From NCBI GenBank assembly GCA_964527565.1, contig CAZGOY010000010.1:1-64000 (forward strand): 64,000 bases of DNA, in the 5' to 3' direction. The stretch comes from JAGXQV01 sp964527565. Lineage in GTDB: Bacteria; Pseudomonadota; Gammaproteobacteria; Burkholderiales; Sulfuricellaceae. The notes beneath the pieces are model-generated. The model saw only the letters and a list, made by a program, of their open reading frames with translations. It was not told the origin of the DNA and made no database searches. Of the stretch, positions 15,958 through 23,885 are shown one piece after another. Made by a program: the position numbers and the translations under genes. Numbering within the stretch: the stretch's first letter is position 1; each line of letters begins with the position of its first letter.

Positions 15958-18774
15958 CTAAGCCCCAACCCCCAACATCCCCTTCAAATATCTCCCCGTA
16001 TAGCTCACCCCGCTGGCTGCCACTTCCTCCGGCGTGCCTTGCGCGATGATCATTCCGCCGCCGTTGCCACCTTCGGGACCCAGGTCGATGAGCCAGTCGG
16101 CGGTCTTGATGACGTCGAGGTTATGCTCGATCACCACCACGCTGTTGCCGTGGTCGCGCAGGCGGTGCAGCACGGTGAGCAGCAGTTCGATGTCGTGGAA
16201 GTGCAGGCCGGTGGTGGGTTCGTCGAGAATGTAGAGGGTGCGCCCGGTGTCGCGCTTGGAGAGTTCCAGCGAGAGCTTGACGCGCTGCGCCTCGCCGCCG
16301 GACAGGGTGGTGGCGCTCTGCCCCAGGGTGATGTAGCCCAGGCCGACATCCAGCAGGGTCGCCAGCTTGCGTGCCACCACCGGCACCGGGCTGAAGAATT
16401 CGTGGGCCTGCTCGACGGTCATGGCGAGAATTTCGTGGATGCTCTTGCCCTTGTACTGGATTTCCAGGGTCTCGCGGTTATAGCGCTTGCCGTGGCACAC
16501 GTCGCAGGGGACGTAGATGTCGGGCAGGAAGTGCATTTCCACCTTGATGACGCCGTCGCCCTCGCAGGCTTCGCAACGCCCGCCCTTGACGTTGAAGGAG
16601 AAGCGCCCCGGCCCGTAGCCGCGTTCGCGGGCCATCGGCACCCCGGCGAACAATTCGCGGATGGGGGTGAAGAGGCCGGTGTAGGTGGCCGGGTTGGAGC
16701 GCGGGGTGCGCCCGATGGGGCTTTGATCGACATCGATGACCTTGTCGAAAAATTCCATGCCGTGCAGTTCCCCGTGCGCTGCCGGTTCCGTCGATGAACC
16801 GTAAAGGTGGCGCGCCACGGCGCGATAGAGGGTGTCGTTGATCAGCGTGGACTTGCCCGAGCCGGATACGCCGGTGACGCAGACGAACAGGCCGACCGGC
16901 AGGTCGAGGGTGACGTTTTGCAGATTGTTGCCGCAGGCGCCGGTCAGTTGCAGCATCCGTTTGGGATCGGGCGCGTGGCGCTGCGGCGGCACCTCGATGC
17001 GGCATTCGCCGGACAGGTAGCGCCCGGTGAGCGATTCGGGGTTGTCCTGGATCTGGCGCGGCGTGCCTTCGGCAACCACCTGGCCGCCGTGGACGCCCGC
17101 GCCGGGGCCGATATCGACCACGTAATCGGCGGAAAGGATGGCGTCCTGGTCGTGTTCCACCACGATCACGGTGTTGCCGATGTCGCGCAGGTGGCGCAAG
17201 GTGGCGAGCAGGCGGTCGTTGTCGCGCTGGTGCAGGCCGATGGAGGGCTCGTCGAGCACGTACATCACGCCGGTGAGGCCGGAACCGATCTGGCTCGCCA
17301 GGCGGATGCGTTGCGCCTCGCCGCCGGAAAGCGTTTCGGCGGAACGGTCGAGCGACAGATAATCCAGCCCGACGTTGTTCAAAAAGCGCAGGCGCGCGGC
17401 GATTTCCTTGACGATGCGTTCGGCGATGGCCTGCTTCTGTCCGTCGAATTGCAGCAGGGCGAAGAAATCATAGGCGCCCCTCAGGGACAGGTGGCTCACC
17501 TCGAAGAGCGCCTTGCCGCCCACCCGCACATGGCGCGCTTCCACGCGCAGGCGCGTGCCATCGCAGGAAGGGCACACCTGGTAGTTGATGTATTTCGCCA
17601 GTTCCTCGCGCACGGCGGACGAGTCGGTTTCCTTGTAACGCCGTTCCAGGTTGGGGATGATGCCTTCGAAGCAATGGCTGCGCGCATTTTTCTCGCCGGG
17701 GTAGCGGAAACTGATGGTTTCCTTGCCGCTGCCGAACAGCACCGCGTGACGCACGGTTTCCGGCAATTCCTCAAACGGCGTTTCGGTGTCGAAACCGTAA
17801 TGCAGACTTAAGCCTTGCAGCATCTGGAAGTAATACTGGTTGCGCTTGTCCCAGCCCTTGATGGCCCCGGCGGCCAGGCTCAAGTGCGGAAAGGCCACCA
17901 CCCGTTTGGGATCGAAAAAACTCATCTGCCCCAGTCCGTCGCATTCCGGGCAGGCACCCATCGGGTTATTGAAGGAGAACAGGCGCGGCTCCAGTTCCTG
18001 CAAGGAGTAATTGCACAGCGGGCAGGAGAATTTGGCCGAAAACAGATGCTCGCGGCCCGAGTCCATCTCCAGCGCCAGCGCCTTGCCGTCGGCCAGGCGT
18101 AGCGCCGTCTCGAACGATTCGGCCAGACGCTGCTTCAAGTCGGCACGGATTTTCAGGCGATCCACCACCACATCGACGGTGTGTTTCTTGTTCTTTTCCA
18201 GCTTGGGCAGGGCGTCGATCTCGAAAATTTCGCCGTTGACGCGCAGGCGCACGAAGCCCTGGGCGCGCATCTCGTCGAACAGTTCGACCTGCTCGCCCTT
18301 GCGGTTGGCCACCAGCGGCGCCAGGATCATCAGCCGGGTGTCTTCCGGCAGCGCCAGCACCGCATCGACCATTTGCGACACGGTTTGCGCCGACAGCACG
18401 GTACCGTGCTCCGGGCAATGCGGGTCGCCGACGCGGGCATACAGGAGACGCAGGTAATCGTGGATTTCCGTAACCGTGCCGACGGTCGAGCGCGGGTTGT
18501 GGCTGGTGGCCTTCTGTTCGATGGAAATCGCCGGAGAAAGCCCCTCGATCAGGTCCACGTCGGGCTTTTCCATCAACTGCAGAAACTGGCGCGCGTAAGC
18601 CGAGAGCGACTCGACATAGCGGCGCTGCCCCTCGGCGTAAAGGGTGTCGAAAGCCAGCGACGACTTGCCCGAGCCGGACAGCCCGGTGATGACGATCAGC
18701 TGGTTGCGCGGCAGATCGAGGCTGATGTTCTTGAGATTGTGGGTGCGCGCACCGCGGATTTTGATGGATTCCAT
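15958..18774 (-). CDS. uvrA: excinuclease ABC subunit A
   Basis: UvrA is the ATP-dependent damage-recognition subunit of nucleotide excision repair. At 938 residues it has the normal length. Two ABC-type ATPase halves are visible: GLSGSGKSS at residues 32-40 and GVSGSGKST near 640, with the paired signature LSGGEAQRIRLASQIG and LSGGEAQRVKLSLEL. Zinc-finger cysteines are seen in CPLC...CPEC (about 250-280) and CEACEGDG...CDVC (about 737-765). The protein starts MESIKIRGARTHNLKNI, the invariant N-terminus. No LexA-type box is evident upstream. It is a single gene with 186 bases of AT-rich spacer at its 3' side. Confidence 0.98.
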   Translation of the reverse strand: MESIKIRGARTHNLKNISLDLPRNQLIVITGLSGSGKSSLAFDTLYAEGQRRYVESLSAYARQFLQLMEKPDVDLIEGLSPAISIEQKATSHNPRSTVGTVTEIHDYLRLLYARVGDPHCPEHGTVLSAQTVSQMVDAVLALPEDTRLMILAPLVANRKGEQVELFDEMRAQGFVRLRVNGEIFEIDALPKLEKNKKHTVDVVVDRLKIRADLKQRLAESFETALRLADGKALALEMDSGREHLFSAKFSCPLCNYSLQELEPRLFSFNNPMGACPECDGLGQMSFFDPKRVVAFPHLSLAAGAIKGWDKRNQYYFQMLQGLSLHYGFDTETPFEELPETVRHAVLFGSGKETISFRYPGEKNARSHCFEGIIPNLERRYKETDSSAVREELAKYINYQVCPSCDGTRLRVEARHVRVGGKALFEVSHLSLRGAYDFFALLQFDGQKQAIAERIVKEIAARLRFLNNVGLDYLSLDRSAETLSGGEAQRIRLASQIGSGLTGVMYVLDEPSIGLHQRDNDRLLATLRHLRDIGNTVIVVEHDQDAILSADYVVDIGPGAGVHGGQVVAEGTPRQIQDNPESLTGRYLSGECRIEVPPQRHAPDPKRMLQLTGACGNNLQNVTLDLPVGLFVCVTGVSGSGKSTLINDTLYRAVARHLYGSSTEPAAHGELHGMEFFDKVIDVDQSPIGRTPRSNPATYTGLFTPIRELFAGVPMARERGYGPGRFSFNVKGGRCEACEGDGVIKVEMHFLPDIYVPCDVCHGKRYNRETLEIQYKGKSIHEILAMTVEQAHEFFSPVPVVARKLATLLDVGLGYITLGQSATTLSGGEAQRVKLSLELSKRDTGRTLYILDEPTTGLHFHDIELLLTVLHRLRDHGNSVVVIEHNLDVIKTADWLIDLGPEGGNGGGMIIAQGTPEEVAASGVSYTGRYLKGMLGVGA

Positions 18775-18860
18775 GTGACTCGCGGAAAATTCGGGAACCC
18801 TTGACTATACGGGAAGCAGCGGGTCAGGGGCAACCGTGACATGCATCCTGCGCCGGGACG

Positions 18861-18897
18861 AAAAAAACCCCGCCACCGCTCGCGCGGCAGAGGGGTT
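18861..18897 (-). terminator. Rho-independent terminator after the Bax-inhibitor-1 gene
   Basis: On the minus strand a GC-rich hairpin (aacccc ... ggggtt with an inner ccgc/gcgg) runs straight into seven T residues. It lies 26 bases past the stop of the BI-1 family gene and keeps its transcript from entering uvrA. Confidence 0.85.
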
Positions 18898-18922
18898 GTG
18901 CGGGCGGGGCAAATACGCCGCT

Positions 18923-19639
18923 TTAATCGCGTTCGCCGCCCAACGCCATCAGGAGATGCAGCAGATTGACGAACAGGTTGTAGACGTTCAGGTACAGGGC
19001 CAGCGTCGCCATCACGTAGTTGGTTTCGCCGCCTTGCACGATGCGGCTGACATCGTACAGGATGTAGCCCGAGAAGATCAGCACAGCGACGGCCGACAGG
19101 GTCAGCGACAGGGCCGGCACCTGGAAGAACAGGTTGGCCAGCGATGCCAGAATCAGCAGAATCAGCCCGATGAACAGGAACTTGCCGAGGAAGCTGAAAT
19201 CCTTCTTGGTGACGGTCGCCACGGTGGCAAGACCGAAGAAGATCGCCCCCGTACCGCCGGCCGCCAGGCCGACCAGTTGCGCGCCGTTTTTCAGGTGCAG
19301 CGCCGCTTGCAGGATCGGGCCGAGCATGACGCCCATGAAAAACGTCAGCGCCAGCAGCAAGGCCACGCCCACGCCGCTGTCGCGGTTGGCGGAAATCCCC
19401 CAGAACAGGCCGAACATCACCGCCAGCATGGCGATGGCGCCGATGAACGGATGCTGCGCCATGAACGAGAAATTCAGGCTGGTGCCGATAAAGGCGCCCA
19501 CTACGGTGGGAACCATGGTCAGGCCAAGCATCAGGTAGGTATTGCGCAGGACTTTATTGGCCGAAACCGCGAGTTCGCCGGCGTGGCCGCCAAAGTGTCC
19601 CTGCGCGTTGGGGTCGATGGTGCGCAATTCAGGTTGCAT
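18923..19639 (-). CDS. Bax inhibitor-1 / YccA family membrane protein
   Basis: Inner-membrane protein of 238 residues with seven predicted helices. The start at 19639 follows a ggaggaaaac site and gives MQPELRTIDPNAQG; a longer reading to 19852 would run through the tRNA-Ser region and is rejected. The family signature near the C-terminus (FSGYILYDVSRIVQGGETNYVMATLALYLNVYNLF) holds the conserved acidic pair of the TMBIM fold. Bacterial members are linked to proton-dependent calcium leak and to control of the FtsH protease (YccA). Single-gene unit with its own terminator. Confidence 0.93.
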   Translation of the reverse strand: MQPELRTIDPNAQGHFGGHAGELAVSANKVLRNTYLMLGLTMVPTVVGAFIGTSLNFSFMAQHPFIGAIAMLAVMFGLFWGISANRDSGVGVALLLALTFFMGVMLGPILQAALHLKNGAQLVGLAAGGTGAIFFGLATVATVTKKDFSFLGKFLFIGLILLILASLANLFFQVPALSLTLSAVAVLIFSGYILYDVSRIVQGGETNYVMATLALYLNVYNLFVNLLHLLMALGGERD

Positions 19640-19752
19640 GGTTTTCCTCCGTTTTGAAAATGTGATTGCCCCGCTAAGACTACCCAAGCACCGGAAAAGT
19701 TTCAACTCAATCTGGCGAAACGCGCGCGCTAACGGTATGATGCCTCCTCTTC

Positions 19753-19840
19753 GGAGAAGTGGCAGAGCGGTCGAATGCGGCGGTCTTGAAAACCGTTGAG
19801 GAGCAATCCTCCGGGGGTTCGAATCCCTCCTTCTCCGCCA
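19753..19840 (+). tRNA. tRNA-Ser (anticodon UGA)
   Basis: An 88-base cloverleaf including the encoded CCA. The acceptor stem GGAGAAG pairs with CTTCTCC, the anticodon loop is CTTGAAA with anticodon TGA between the paired arms CGGT and ACCG, the long variable arm typical of tRNA-Ser follows, and the T loop reads GTTCGAATC. It serves UCN codons. A terminator hairpin follows. Confidence 0.97.
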
Positions 19841-19854
19841 GTTGACAAGCAATT

Positions 19855-19880
19855 ACGCCACTTTTGTGGCGTTTTGTTTT
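19855..19880 (+). terminator. terminator after tRNA-Ser
   Basis: A seven-base-pair stem (acgccac/gtggcgt) with a TTTT loop is followed by gttttgttttta. It lies 14 bases past the tRNA. Confidence 0.85.
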
Positions 19881-19958
19881 TATACTCACCAATTAGCAGG
19901 GTGCTTGCTGTCCGGGATGTTCTATCCTTCGATCGGTAGCATGATGTAATTGGCGGGG

Positions 19959-20402
19959 TCAGAGCATGTCAGCGGTGGCCTGCGCGACGGAAAGTGCGAG
20001 CCCCTTCAATTCCTCAGATTCAGTCACAGCGCGAACGCGCAGATGACAAGGCCCGTCAATCTGAAATGGCGAAAACATAAACAGCGAGTTAAGCACTTGT
20101 ACGCGCTTATCAGCTGCTGAATTACCGCTTTCATCTGCCGTTACTTCGATTATTTCGGAAAGCCCTGCTTCGTCCAAAATACCCTCGGCAATCTGCTCGT
20201 CATCCTTAAATATTCGCATTTCTAACTTCTGAAATGGCTGGTTGGCTGGGGTAATTACACTCAAAGCCAAACAAAGTTTCGGCAAAGTCACTGGAAATGA
20301 CGGCACAAACAAGTGGCCAGAATAGACCCCGATATACGACAGCTTTCCGCCCAATTCATGACGGATGTCATCGCAGAAAATAGTCTGAACATGGCGATTC
20401 AT
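19959..20402 (-). CDS. conserved hypothetical protein (beta-rich, DUF6941-like)
   Basis: 147 residues, soluble, predicted to be rich in beta strands. The start MNRHVQTIFCDDIRHELGGK and the following VYSGHLFVPSFPVTLPKLCL resemble a family of orphan proteins that begin 'FCDDIR.E..GK.S..GvY' (I think DUF6941; recalled, not searched). Function unknown. Its start overlaps the stop of the HTH antitoxin gene by four bases, so it is probably the third gene of that toxin-antitoxin transcript, as a cargo or accessory protein. Confidence 0.7.
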   Translation of the reverse strand: MNRHVQTIFCDDIRHELGGKLSYIGVYSGHLFVPSFPVTLPKLCLALSVITPANQPFQKLEMRIFKDDEQIAEGILDEAGLSEIIEVTADESGNSAADKRVQVLNSLFMFSPFQIDGPCHLRVRAVTESEELKGLALSVAQATADML

Positions 20403-20902
20403 TTTTCGACCTTCGCCAAAGCCAATTTTTCTTGCTGGCGCAACGCTAGGTCAAGCGTGTTCATGTCGATGCCCAGCACATCGCTCAGGCGGCGACATGT
20501 TTGGATTGCCAGATTCTGGTCGCCGCGCTCGATGCGCGCAACGTGAGACTGGCTAGTGCCGATAGCTTCGGCCAACTGCGTCTGCGACCAGCCCTTGCGT
20601 AATCGCAGAGTTCGCACGGTATCGCCATCTTCGCCATGGAAGGTATTGCCTACCCATTGCCGCGCCTCTTCGATGGCCTTGCGGCGGCTATCATCCTTTA
20701 CCCATGTCTTTGCAATGTCGCTCATACGGCGATGCTTGGCTGGCACAGTTACCTGAAGCTTGGGATGTGATTCAAGCGATAGCACCACGCACGACCGCGC
20801 ATCGGACGTGGTAACTTCAGCAATGCCTGAAGCGGAAACGGTCTTGCTAAAGGTCTTTGTAGGCCGCGAGGATGCGACGGGTAAGGTCATGGTTTGAGTC
20901 AT
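20399..20902 (-). CDS. HTH antitoxin of a RelE/HigB-type system
   Basis: 167 residues. The XRE helix-turn-helix is at about 105-150 (KGWSQTQLAEAIGTSQSHVARIERGDQN). The N-terminal 90 residues, which include a Ser/Thr-rich start, are longer than in most HigA-type antitoxins, so a later start is possible, for example near the methionine of MSDIAKTW. Its 5' end overlaps the toxin gene by 56 bases. Predicted to neutralise the toxin and to repress the operon at the palindrome just before the toxin gene. Confidence 0.85.
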   Translation of the reverse strand: MTQTMTLPVASSRPTKTFSKTVSASGIAEVTTSDARSCVVLSLESHPKLQVTVPAKHRRMSDIAKTWVKDDSRRKAIEEARQWVGNTFHGEDGDTVRTLRLRKGWSQTQLAEAIGTSQSHVARIERGDQNLAIQTCRRLSDVLGIDMNTLDLALRQQEKLALAKVEK

Positions 20903-21239
20903 AGTTGAAATCCCTTGGAAGAATTCCCAGCACGCAGTAATCCTGCTGGCGAGACATAAATGCGTAAACCACGCGATAGCGCAGATTTTTGTTTTCCAGG
21001 TCCCAAATTTTTAGTCGCCACAAGTCTTTGCCTTGTCGCCATTGCTCCAGCCATTTACTGACGTGGAAATCGGCCAGTCCGTAGGCTCCAAAATCTTGCT
21101 GAGTAAGGCGATCCAGCAGATTGGGATTGCCTTCCAGCTCTTCGATCAGGACAGCAATCCGGGCTGCGGCTGTGGGCTCTGTTTCCCACAATTGCTCCAG
21201 ATCATCTTCCGCATCTTCATGAACAAATAGTCTTAACAA
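20847..21239 (-). CDS. RelE/ParE-superfamily toxin
   Basis: 130 residues starting at TTG. The layout is that of RelE-like toxins: an N-terminal strand and acidic helix (HEDAEDDLEQLW), then KDLWRLKIWDLENKNLRYRVVYAF, where the basic RLK..D....RYR.VY pattern is the family's core, and ILPRDFNYDSNHDLTRRIL at the end. Expected to act on ribosome-bound mRNA or on gyrase; sequence cannot decide. First gene of a transcript with the HTH antitoxin and a hypothetical gene. Confidence 0.8.
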   Translation of the reverse strand: MLRLFVHEDAEDDLEQLWETEPTAAARIAVLIEELEGNPNLLDRLTQQDFGAYGLADFHVSKWLEQWRQGKDLWRLKIWDLENKNLRYRVVYAFMSRQQDYCVLGILPRDFNYDSNHDLTRRILAAYKDL

Positions 21240-21240
21240 T

Positions 21241-21256
21241 ATATCTACCTAGATAT
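21241..21256. promoter_or_regulatory. operator-like palindrome before the toxin gene
   Basis: ATATCTA-CC-TAGATAT is a perfect inverted repeat with seven-base arms, one base upstream of the toxin start codon. Next to it on the minus strand lies TGCTATTTT, a good extended -10. A dimeric antitoxin bound here would block both transcription and ribosome access. Confidence 0.6.
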
Positions 21257-21368
21257 AAAATAGCAAGTCTCGTTATATTGCCGTGCAATCACTGATCGGG
21301 CATGTATTTCTCAAAATCTTCCCGATCTATATGCGCAAAACCATACTTCATATCTGACGGCGCGACAA

Positions 21369-22124
21369 TTATTCTTTTCCCCCGCCACGCGCCACGCCGA
21401 TCCTGCGACACTGCGCGGCTACCGGGCATATCTCGCATTTCGGCTTCGTGGCCACACAGATCTCCCGGCCCAACGACACCATGTTGACGTGCAGGGAAAA
21501 GCGCAGCTCGGGCGGAATCCTTGCCTGGAGACGGTCCATGTCGCGCGGGGCACAGTGCTTGTCCTTCTGGGTCGGCCTGACCCAGCCCAGACGCCGGGCG
21601 ATACGCCAGCAGTGCGTGTCCACCGGAAAAACCTGCCTATCCAGGGAATACATCAACACGCACCGGGCAATCTTTTTACCGATGCCGGGCAGGGCCAGCA
21701 AAAACGCTTCGGCTTTCTTGTCACTCATCGACCGCAGCGGTTCAAGGGTTGGCGCGCCAAATTGGCCTATGACCGCGTCGAGCAAATTCCGCATCGACCT
21801 GGCCTTCTGGTTGGACAGGCCGCCCCTCGCGATGGTCTGGGCAATGTATTCTGCTGGCGCTTCGGCGATGTGGAGAGGGGTGGGGAAAGATTCTTTCAGC
21901 GCCCGAAAGGAATTCCGGTAGCTCGCTTCCTCGGTCTTCGTGCTGCAAATAATGAACAGCAGCTCGTCCAGCGGGTCTTTGAGGTTGTAGTGGTCGAAGT
22001 CGTGATAGCGGTATTTCAGGGTCGCAGCGACTTCCCTGACCGCCGCAGGGTATTTGTGCGCCGCCAAGTCAGCCGCCCCCTGAGTCAGCCAGCAAATTTT
22101 CTTTCGCGGTTGCCAGCACAGCAT
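21369..22124 (-). CDS. endonuclease III-like HhH-GPD glycosylase with 4Fe-4S cluster
   Basis: Base-excision-repair glycosylase family. The helix-hairpin-helix LPGIGKKIARCVLMYS carries the candidate catalytic Lys, and VDTHCWRIARRLGW carries the conserved Asp. The C-terminal cluster motif is complete: C-x6-C-x2-C-x5-C in CVATKPKCEICPVAAQC. At up to 251 residues it is longer than E. coli Nth (211); the first 15-30 residues overlap the neighbouring broken gene and the true start may be one of the internal TTG/GTG codons. It differs enough from Nth that I do not give a symbol. Substrate probably oxidised pyrimidines or a related lesion. Confidence 0.85.
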   Translation of the reverse strand: MLCWQPRKKICWLTQGAADLAAHKYPAAVREVAATLKYRYHDFDHYNLKDPLDELLFIICSTKTEEASYRNSFRALKESFPTPLHIAEAPAEYIAQTIARGGLSNQKARSMRNLLDAVIGQFGAPTLEPLRSMSDKKAEAFLLALPGIGKKIARCVLMYSLDRQVFPVDTHCWRIARRLGWVRPTQKDKHCAPRDMDRLQARIPPELRFSLHVNMVSLGREICVATKPKCEICPVAAQCRRIGVARGGGKE

Positions 22125-22436
22125 CCAGCGTCACGGCGAAGGGCCATCCAGACTTTCTTCCCTCTGGCCTGCCGGGCAGCTTGGCGTAGTCCCAGCTAAA
22201 GCCGTCAAACTCGGTGGCTGGTTCGACATCAAAGACCAGGTAGAAATCGCCGCCCGGCTCGCCAGGGTAGCGCTGGTGTTTCAGTGCGTTCTTGGAAAGT
22301 ATGCGCGGCCCCTTCGAGGTGATGCGCAACAAGCCCGGCTGTGCGTTCGCGCCCTCGCCGTGCAGCAGCAGGTATTGTGCTGCGGTGATTTCGGGCTCCA
22401 GACGGCTTTAGGCTTGACGAGTTTACTGTTTGCCAC
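22069..22436 (-). pseudogene. small conserved gene broken by a one-base frameshift
   Basis: Reading the minus strand from GTG 22436 gives MANSKLVKPKAVWSP, and a second frame then continues EITAAQYLLLHGEGANAQPG and on to FYLVFDVEP and a C-terminal AKENLLADSGGG. The join lies near 22390 and needs one extra base to restore a 122-residue protein. The 3' part alone (87 residues from a TTG) is what remains open. It could be true decay or a sequencing error in a short run. Function unknown. Its 3' end overlaps the endonuclease gene. Confidence 0.6.
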
Positions 22437-22469
22437 GTTTTTGGCTCCCCGAAAAGTTGAACTGAAACG

Positions 22470-22658
22470 TTATTGCTGTTTCGTTGATGATTTGTGATCG
22501 AACTGGAGAGCCAGTTGCCTGCTCTCAACAAAAGATTCAGCCTGAGTTACAAACCAATCCTTCAATGTTTTCCCATCCTTGACCAAGGCAGAATGGAGCT
22601 CTCGTTTCAGCTCTGGCTCAACCTCGACCACAATGCGACCGCTGGGTCCTACGCTCAT
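22470..22658 (-). CDS. small ribbon-helix-helix-like protein
   Basis: 62 residues starting at ATG 22658 after a ggagccatt site; an upstream start at 22712 is less likely. The strand GRIVVEVEPELKRELHSALVKDGKT followed by LKDWFVTQAESFV matches the strand-helix-helix plan of RHH (CopG/Arc/ParD-like) repressors and antitoxins. No toxin gene is adjacent, so it may be an orphan antitoxin or a plasmid-type regulator. Confidence 0.7.
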   Translation of the reverse strand: MSVGPSGRIVVEVEPELKRELHSALVKDGKTLKDWFVTQAESFVESRQLALQFDHKSSTKQQ

Positions 22659-22803
22659 AATAATGGCTCCAATAATTTTCCTTGTTATATTACATAGGGC
22701 ACATGTTTGCAAGCTTCAAGCGTGATGCCAAAGTGTCACAAGTGATGCCCCCCTGCACCTTGAGCGGGTATCGGCATTCATCATCTAAATTTTTTCTGTC
22801 AGA

Positions 22804-22920
22804 TCACGCGTGCGCTTTGTCTTCCGGTCCCACGGAAAGCCGCATGCCCACCGACTTCAGCACCGCTAGCCAGGCTTGCCAGCGTGCCGTTGCGCGCTCC
22901 TTCTGGACTGCCGGGAAAAG
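22804..22920 (-). pseudogene. possible remnant of an HTH antitoxin C-terminus
   Basis: On the minus strand one frame reads ...QAWLAVLKSVGMRLSVGPED and stops, and the preceding frame reads ARNGTLASL. 'RN.t...L..vL.a.GmrLsV.p' is the usual end of XRE-family addiction-module antidotes. Two frames are needed and no helix-turn-helix remains. Weak call, made because it sits in the middle of three toxin-antitoxin loci. Confidence 0.3.
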
Positions 22921-22923
22921 TGA

Positions 22924-23325
22924 TCAGTGTGAATCCGGGCGGATGCACTCGATGGCGATGCCGAGGTCGAGCGCCAGCCAGGGGTGGTCGGCGGTGATGG
23001 CCGTGCCGCCCAGTGTTTTGGCCAATGCCAGGCAGGCACGGTCGCCGAGCGAGAGCCCCTGGTGCCGGGTTGGCTGGCGCAGGATGCCGGAAAGCTCAGC
23101 CTGTTCCTGGGTCAGGGGGACGATTTCGACATTGAGCGAACTGACCAGAATCGGCACTTTACTGGCGGGCAGGCCGCGCTCGGTGACTTTGCTGACCAAT
23201 TCGGCAAGGTTGGTTGCGCCGAGCAGGCAACGCTCAGTGGTCAACAAATGCGCGACCCGCTCTTCGCCAGTCTCTTTCCAGAGGTGGGCCAGCAGGGCAG
23301 AGGTGTCAAGAATAAAGAGCGTCAT
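22924..23325 (-). CDS. vapC: PIN-domain toxin, VapC family
   Basis: 133 residues with the PIN fold: D7 in FILDTSALLAHLW, E42 in TNLAELVSKV, and the later acidic pair in LSLGDRACLALAKTLGGTAITADHPW. These carboxylates bind Mg or Mn for RNA cleavage. The start overlaps the antitoxin stop by four bases, so the pair is co-translated. All catalytic positions appear intact. Confidence 0.92.
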   Translation of the reverse strand: MTLFILDTSALLAHLWKETGEERVAHLLTTERCLLGATNLAELVSKVTERGLPASKVPILVSSLNVEIVPLTQEQAELSGILRQPTRHQGLSLGDRACLALAKTLGGTAITADHPWLALDLGIAIECIRPDSH

Positions 23326-23570
23326 TCGGTCGAAGCTGCCCGCCGCCGCTCGGCAATGAATTCATCGACAACCGATTCGCCGGGCTGTGCCGGGCAGTAT
23401 TTTTCGATCAATCCCTGGGCGCGCTTGAGGCGTGCGGCGCGAGTACTCAGCACCAGTCGGCCGTCTTCAATCTCGGCAAGCATTTCGTCGCCTTCGTGCA
23501 GGCCAAGCTGGTCGCGCAGCGTCTTGGGTATGACTATGCGGCCATTTTGTGTCAATGTTAGCGAGATCAT
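23322..23570 (-). CDS. vapB: AbrB/MazE-type antitoxin partner of VapC
   Basis: 82 residues. The N-terminal swapped-hairpin DNA-binding domain is clear in SLTLTQNGRIVIPKTLRDQLGLHEGDEMLAEIEDGRLVL (residues 3-41); the rest is a charged tail that would wrap the PIN toxin. It is the first gene of the pair and probably autoregulates it. No clear operator palindrome seen in the short upstream stretch. Confidence 0.92.
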   Translation of the reverse strand: MISLTLTQNGRIVIPKTLRDQLGLHEGDEMLAEIEDGRLVLSTRAARLKRAQGLIEKYCPAQPGESVVDEFIAERRRAASTE

Positions 23571-23685
23571 GGCAACCCAGTTAAAAAATGGTATTTTCTA
23601 ATTCTAGTGGCAGATCGCGGTGCGCGCAAGGTGGCCTTTCCGGCGGGTTTCAGCGCGTAGGTGGCTTGCAAGTGGAGGATTGGCG

Positions 23686-23805
23686 ATGATAAAACTAACC
23701 GCCCGCCAGCAACGGTTCTTGGCTAAATATCTCATCGACGGTAACGGTGCCCGTGCGGCGCGCAGTGCCGGTTGCGGTGGAACTCATGGAATCCATGATG
23801 AATGA
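23686..23805 (+). pseudogene. truncated phage terminase small-subunit-like gene
   Basis: A 39-residue frame behind a good ggagga site reads MIKLTARQQRFLAKYLIDGN then GARAARSAGCG before losing similarity. 'LT.kQ.rF...YL.d.Na..AA..AG' is the N-terminal DNA-binding helix region of phage terminase small subunits. The remainder of the gene is missing. Lying 80 bases from tRNA-Val, it is probably a scrap of an old prophage. The 315 bases between the antitoxin and the tRNA hold nothing else except a terminator. Confidence 0.5.
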
Positions 23806-23842
23806 TGAAAATCGGGACTGTATGTATGCGAAATCTGGACAA

Positions 23843-23874
23843 AAAAAGGGCCGGATTTCTCCGGCCTTTTTTCC
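23843..23874 (-). terminator. terminator after tRNA-Val (probably bidirectional)
   Basis: The stem ggccgga/tccggcc is flanked by A7 on the left and T6 on the right, so it can work on both strands. It is 12 bases past the 3' end of the minus-strand tRNA-Val. Confidence 0.88.
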
Positions 23875-23885
23875 TACCATTTAAT

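Noticed and set aside
18775..18860. A LexA box before uvrA
   Set aside because: No CTGT-N8-ACAG or near match is present in the short upstream segment.
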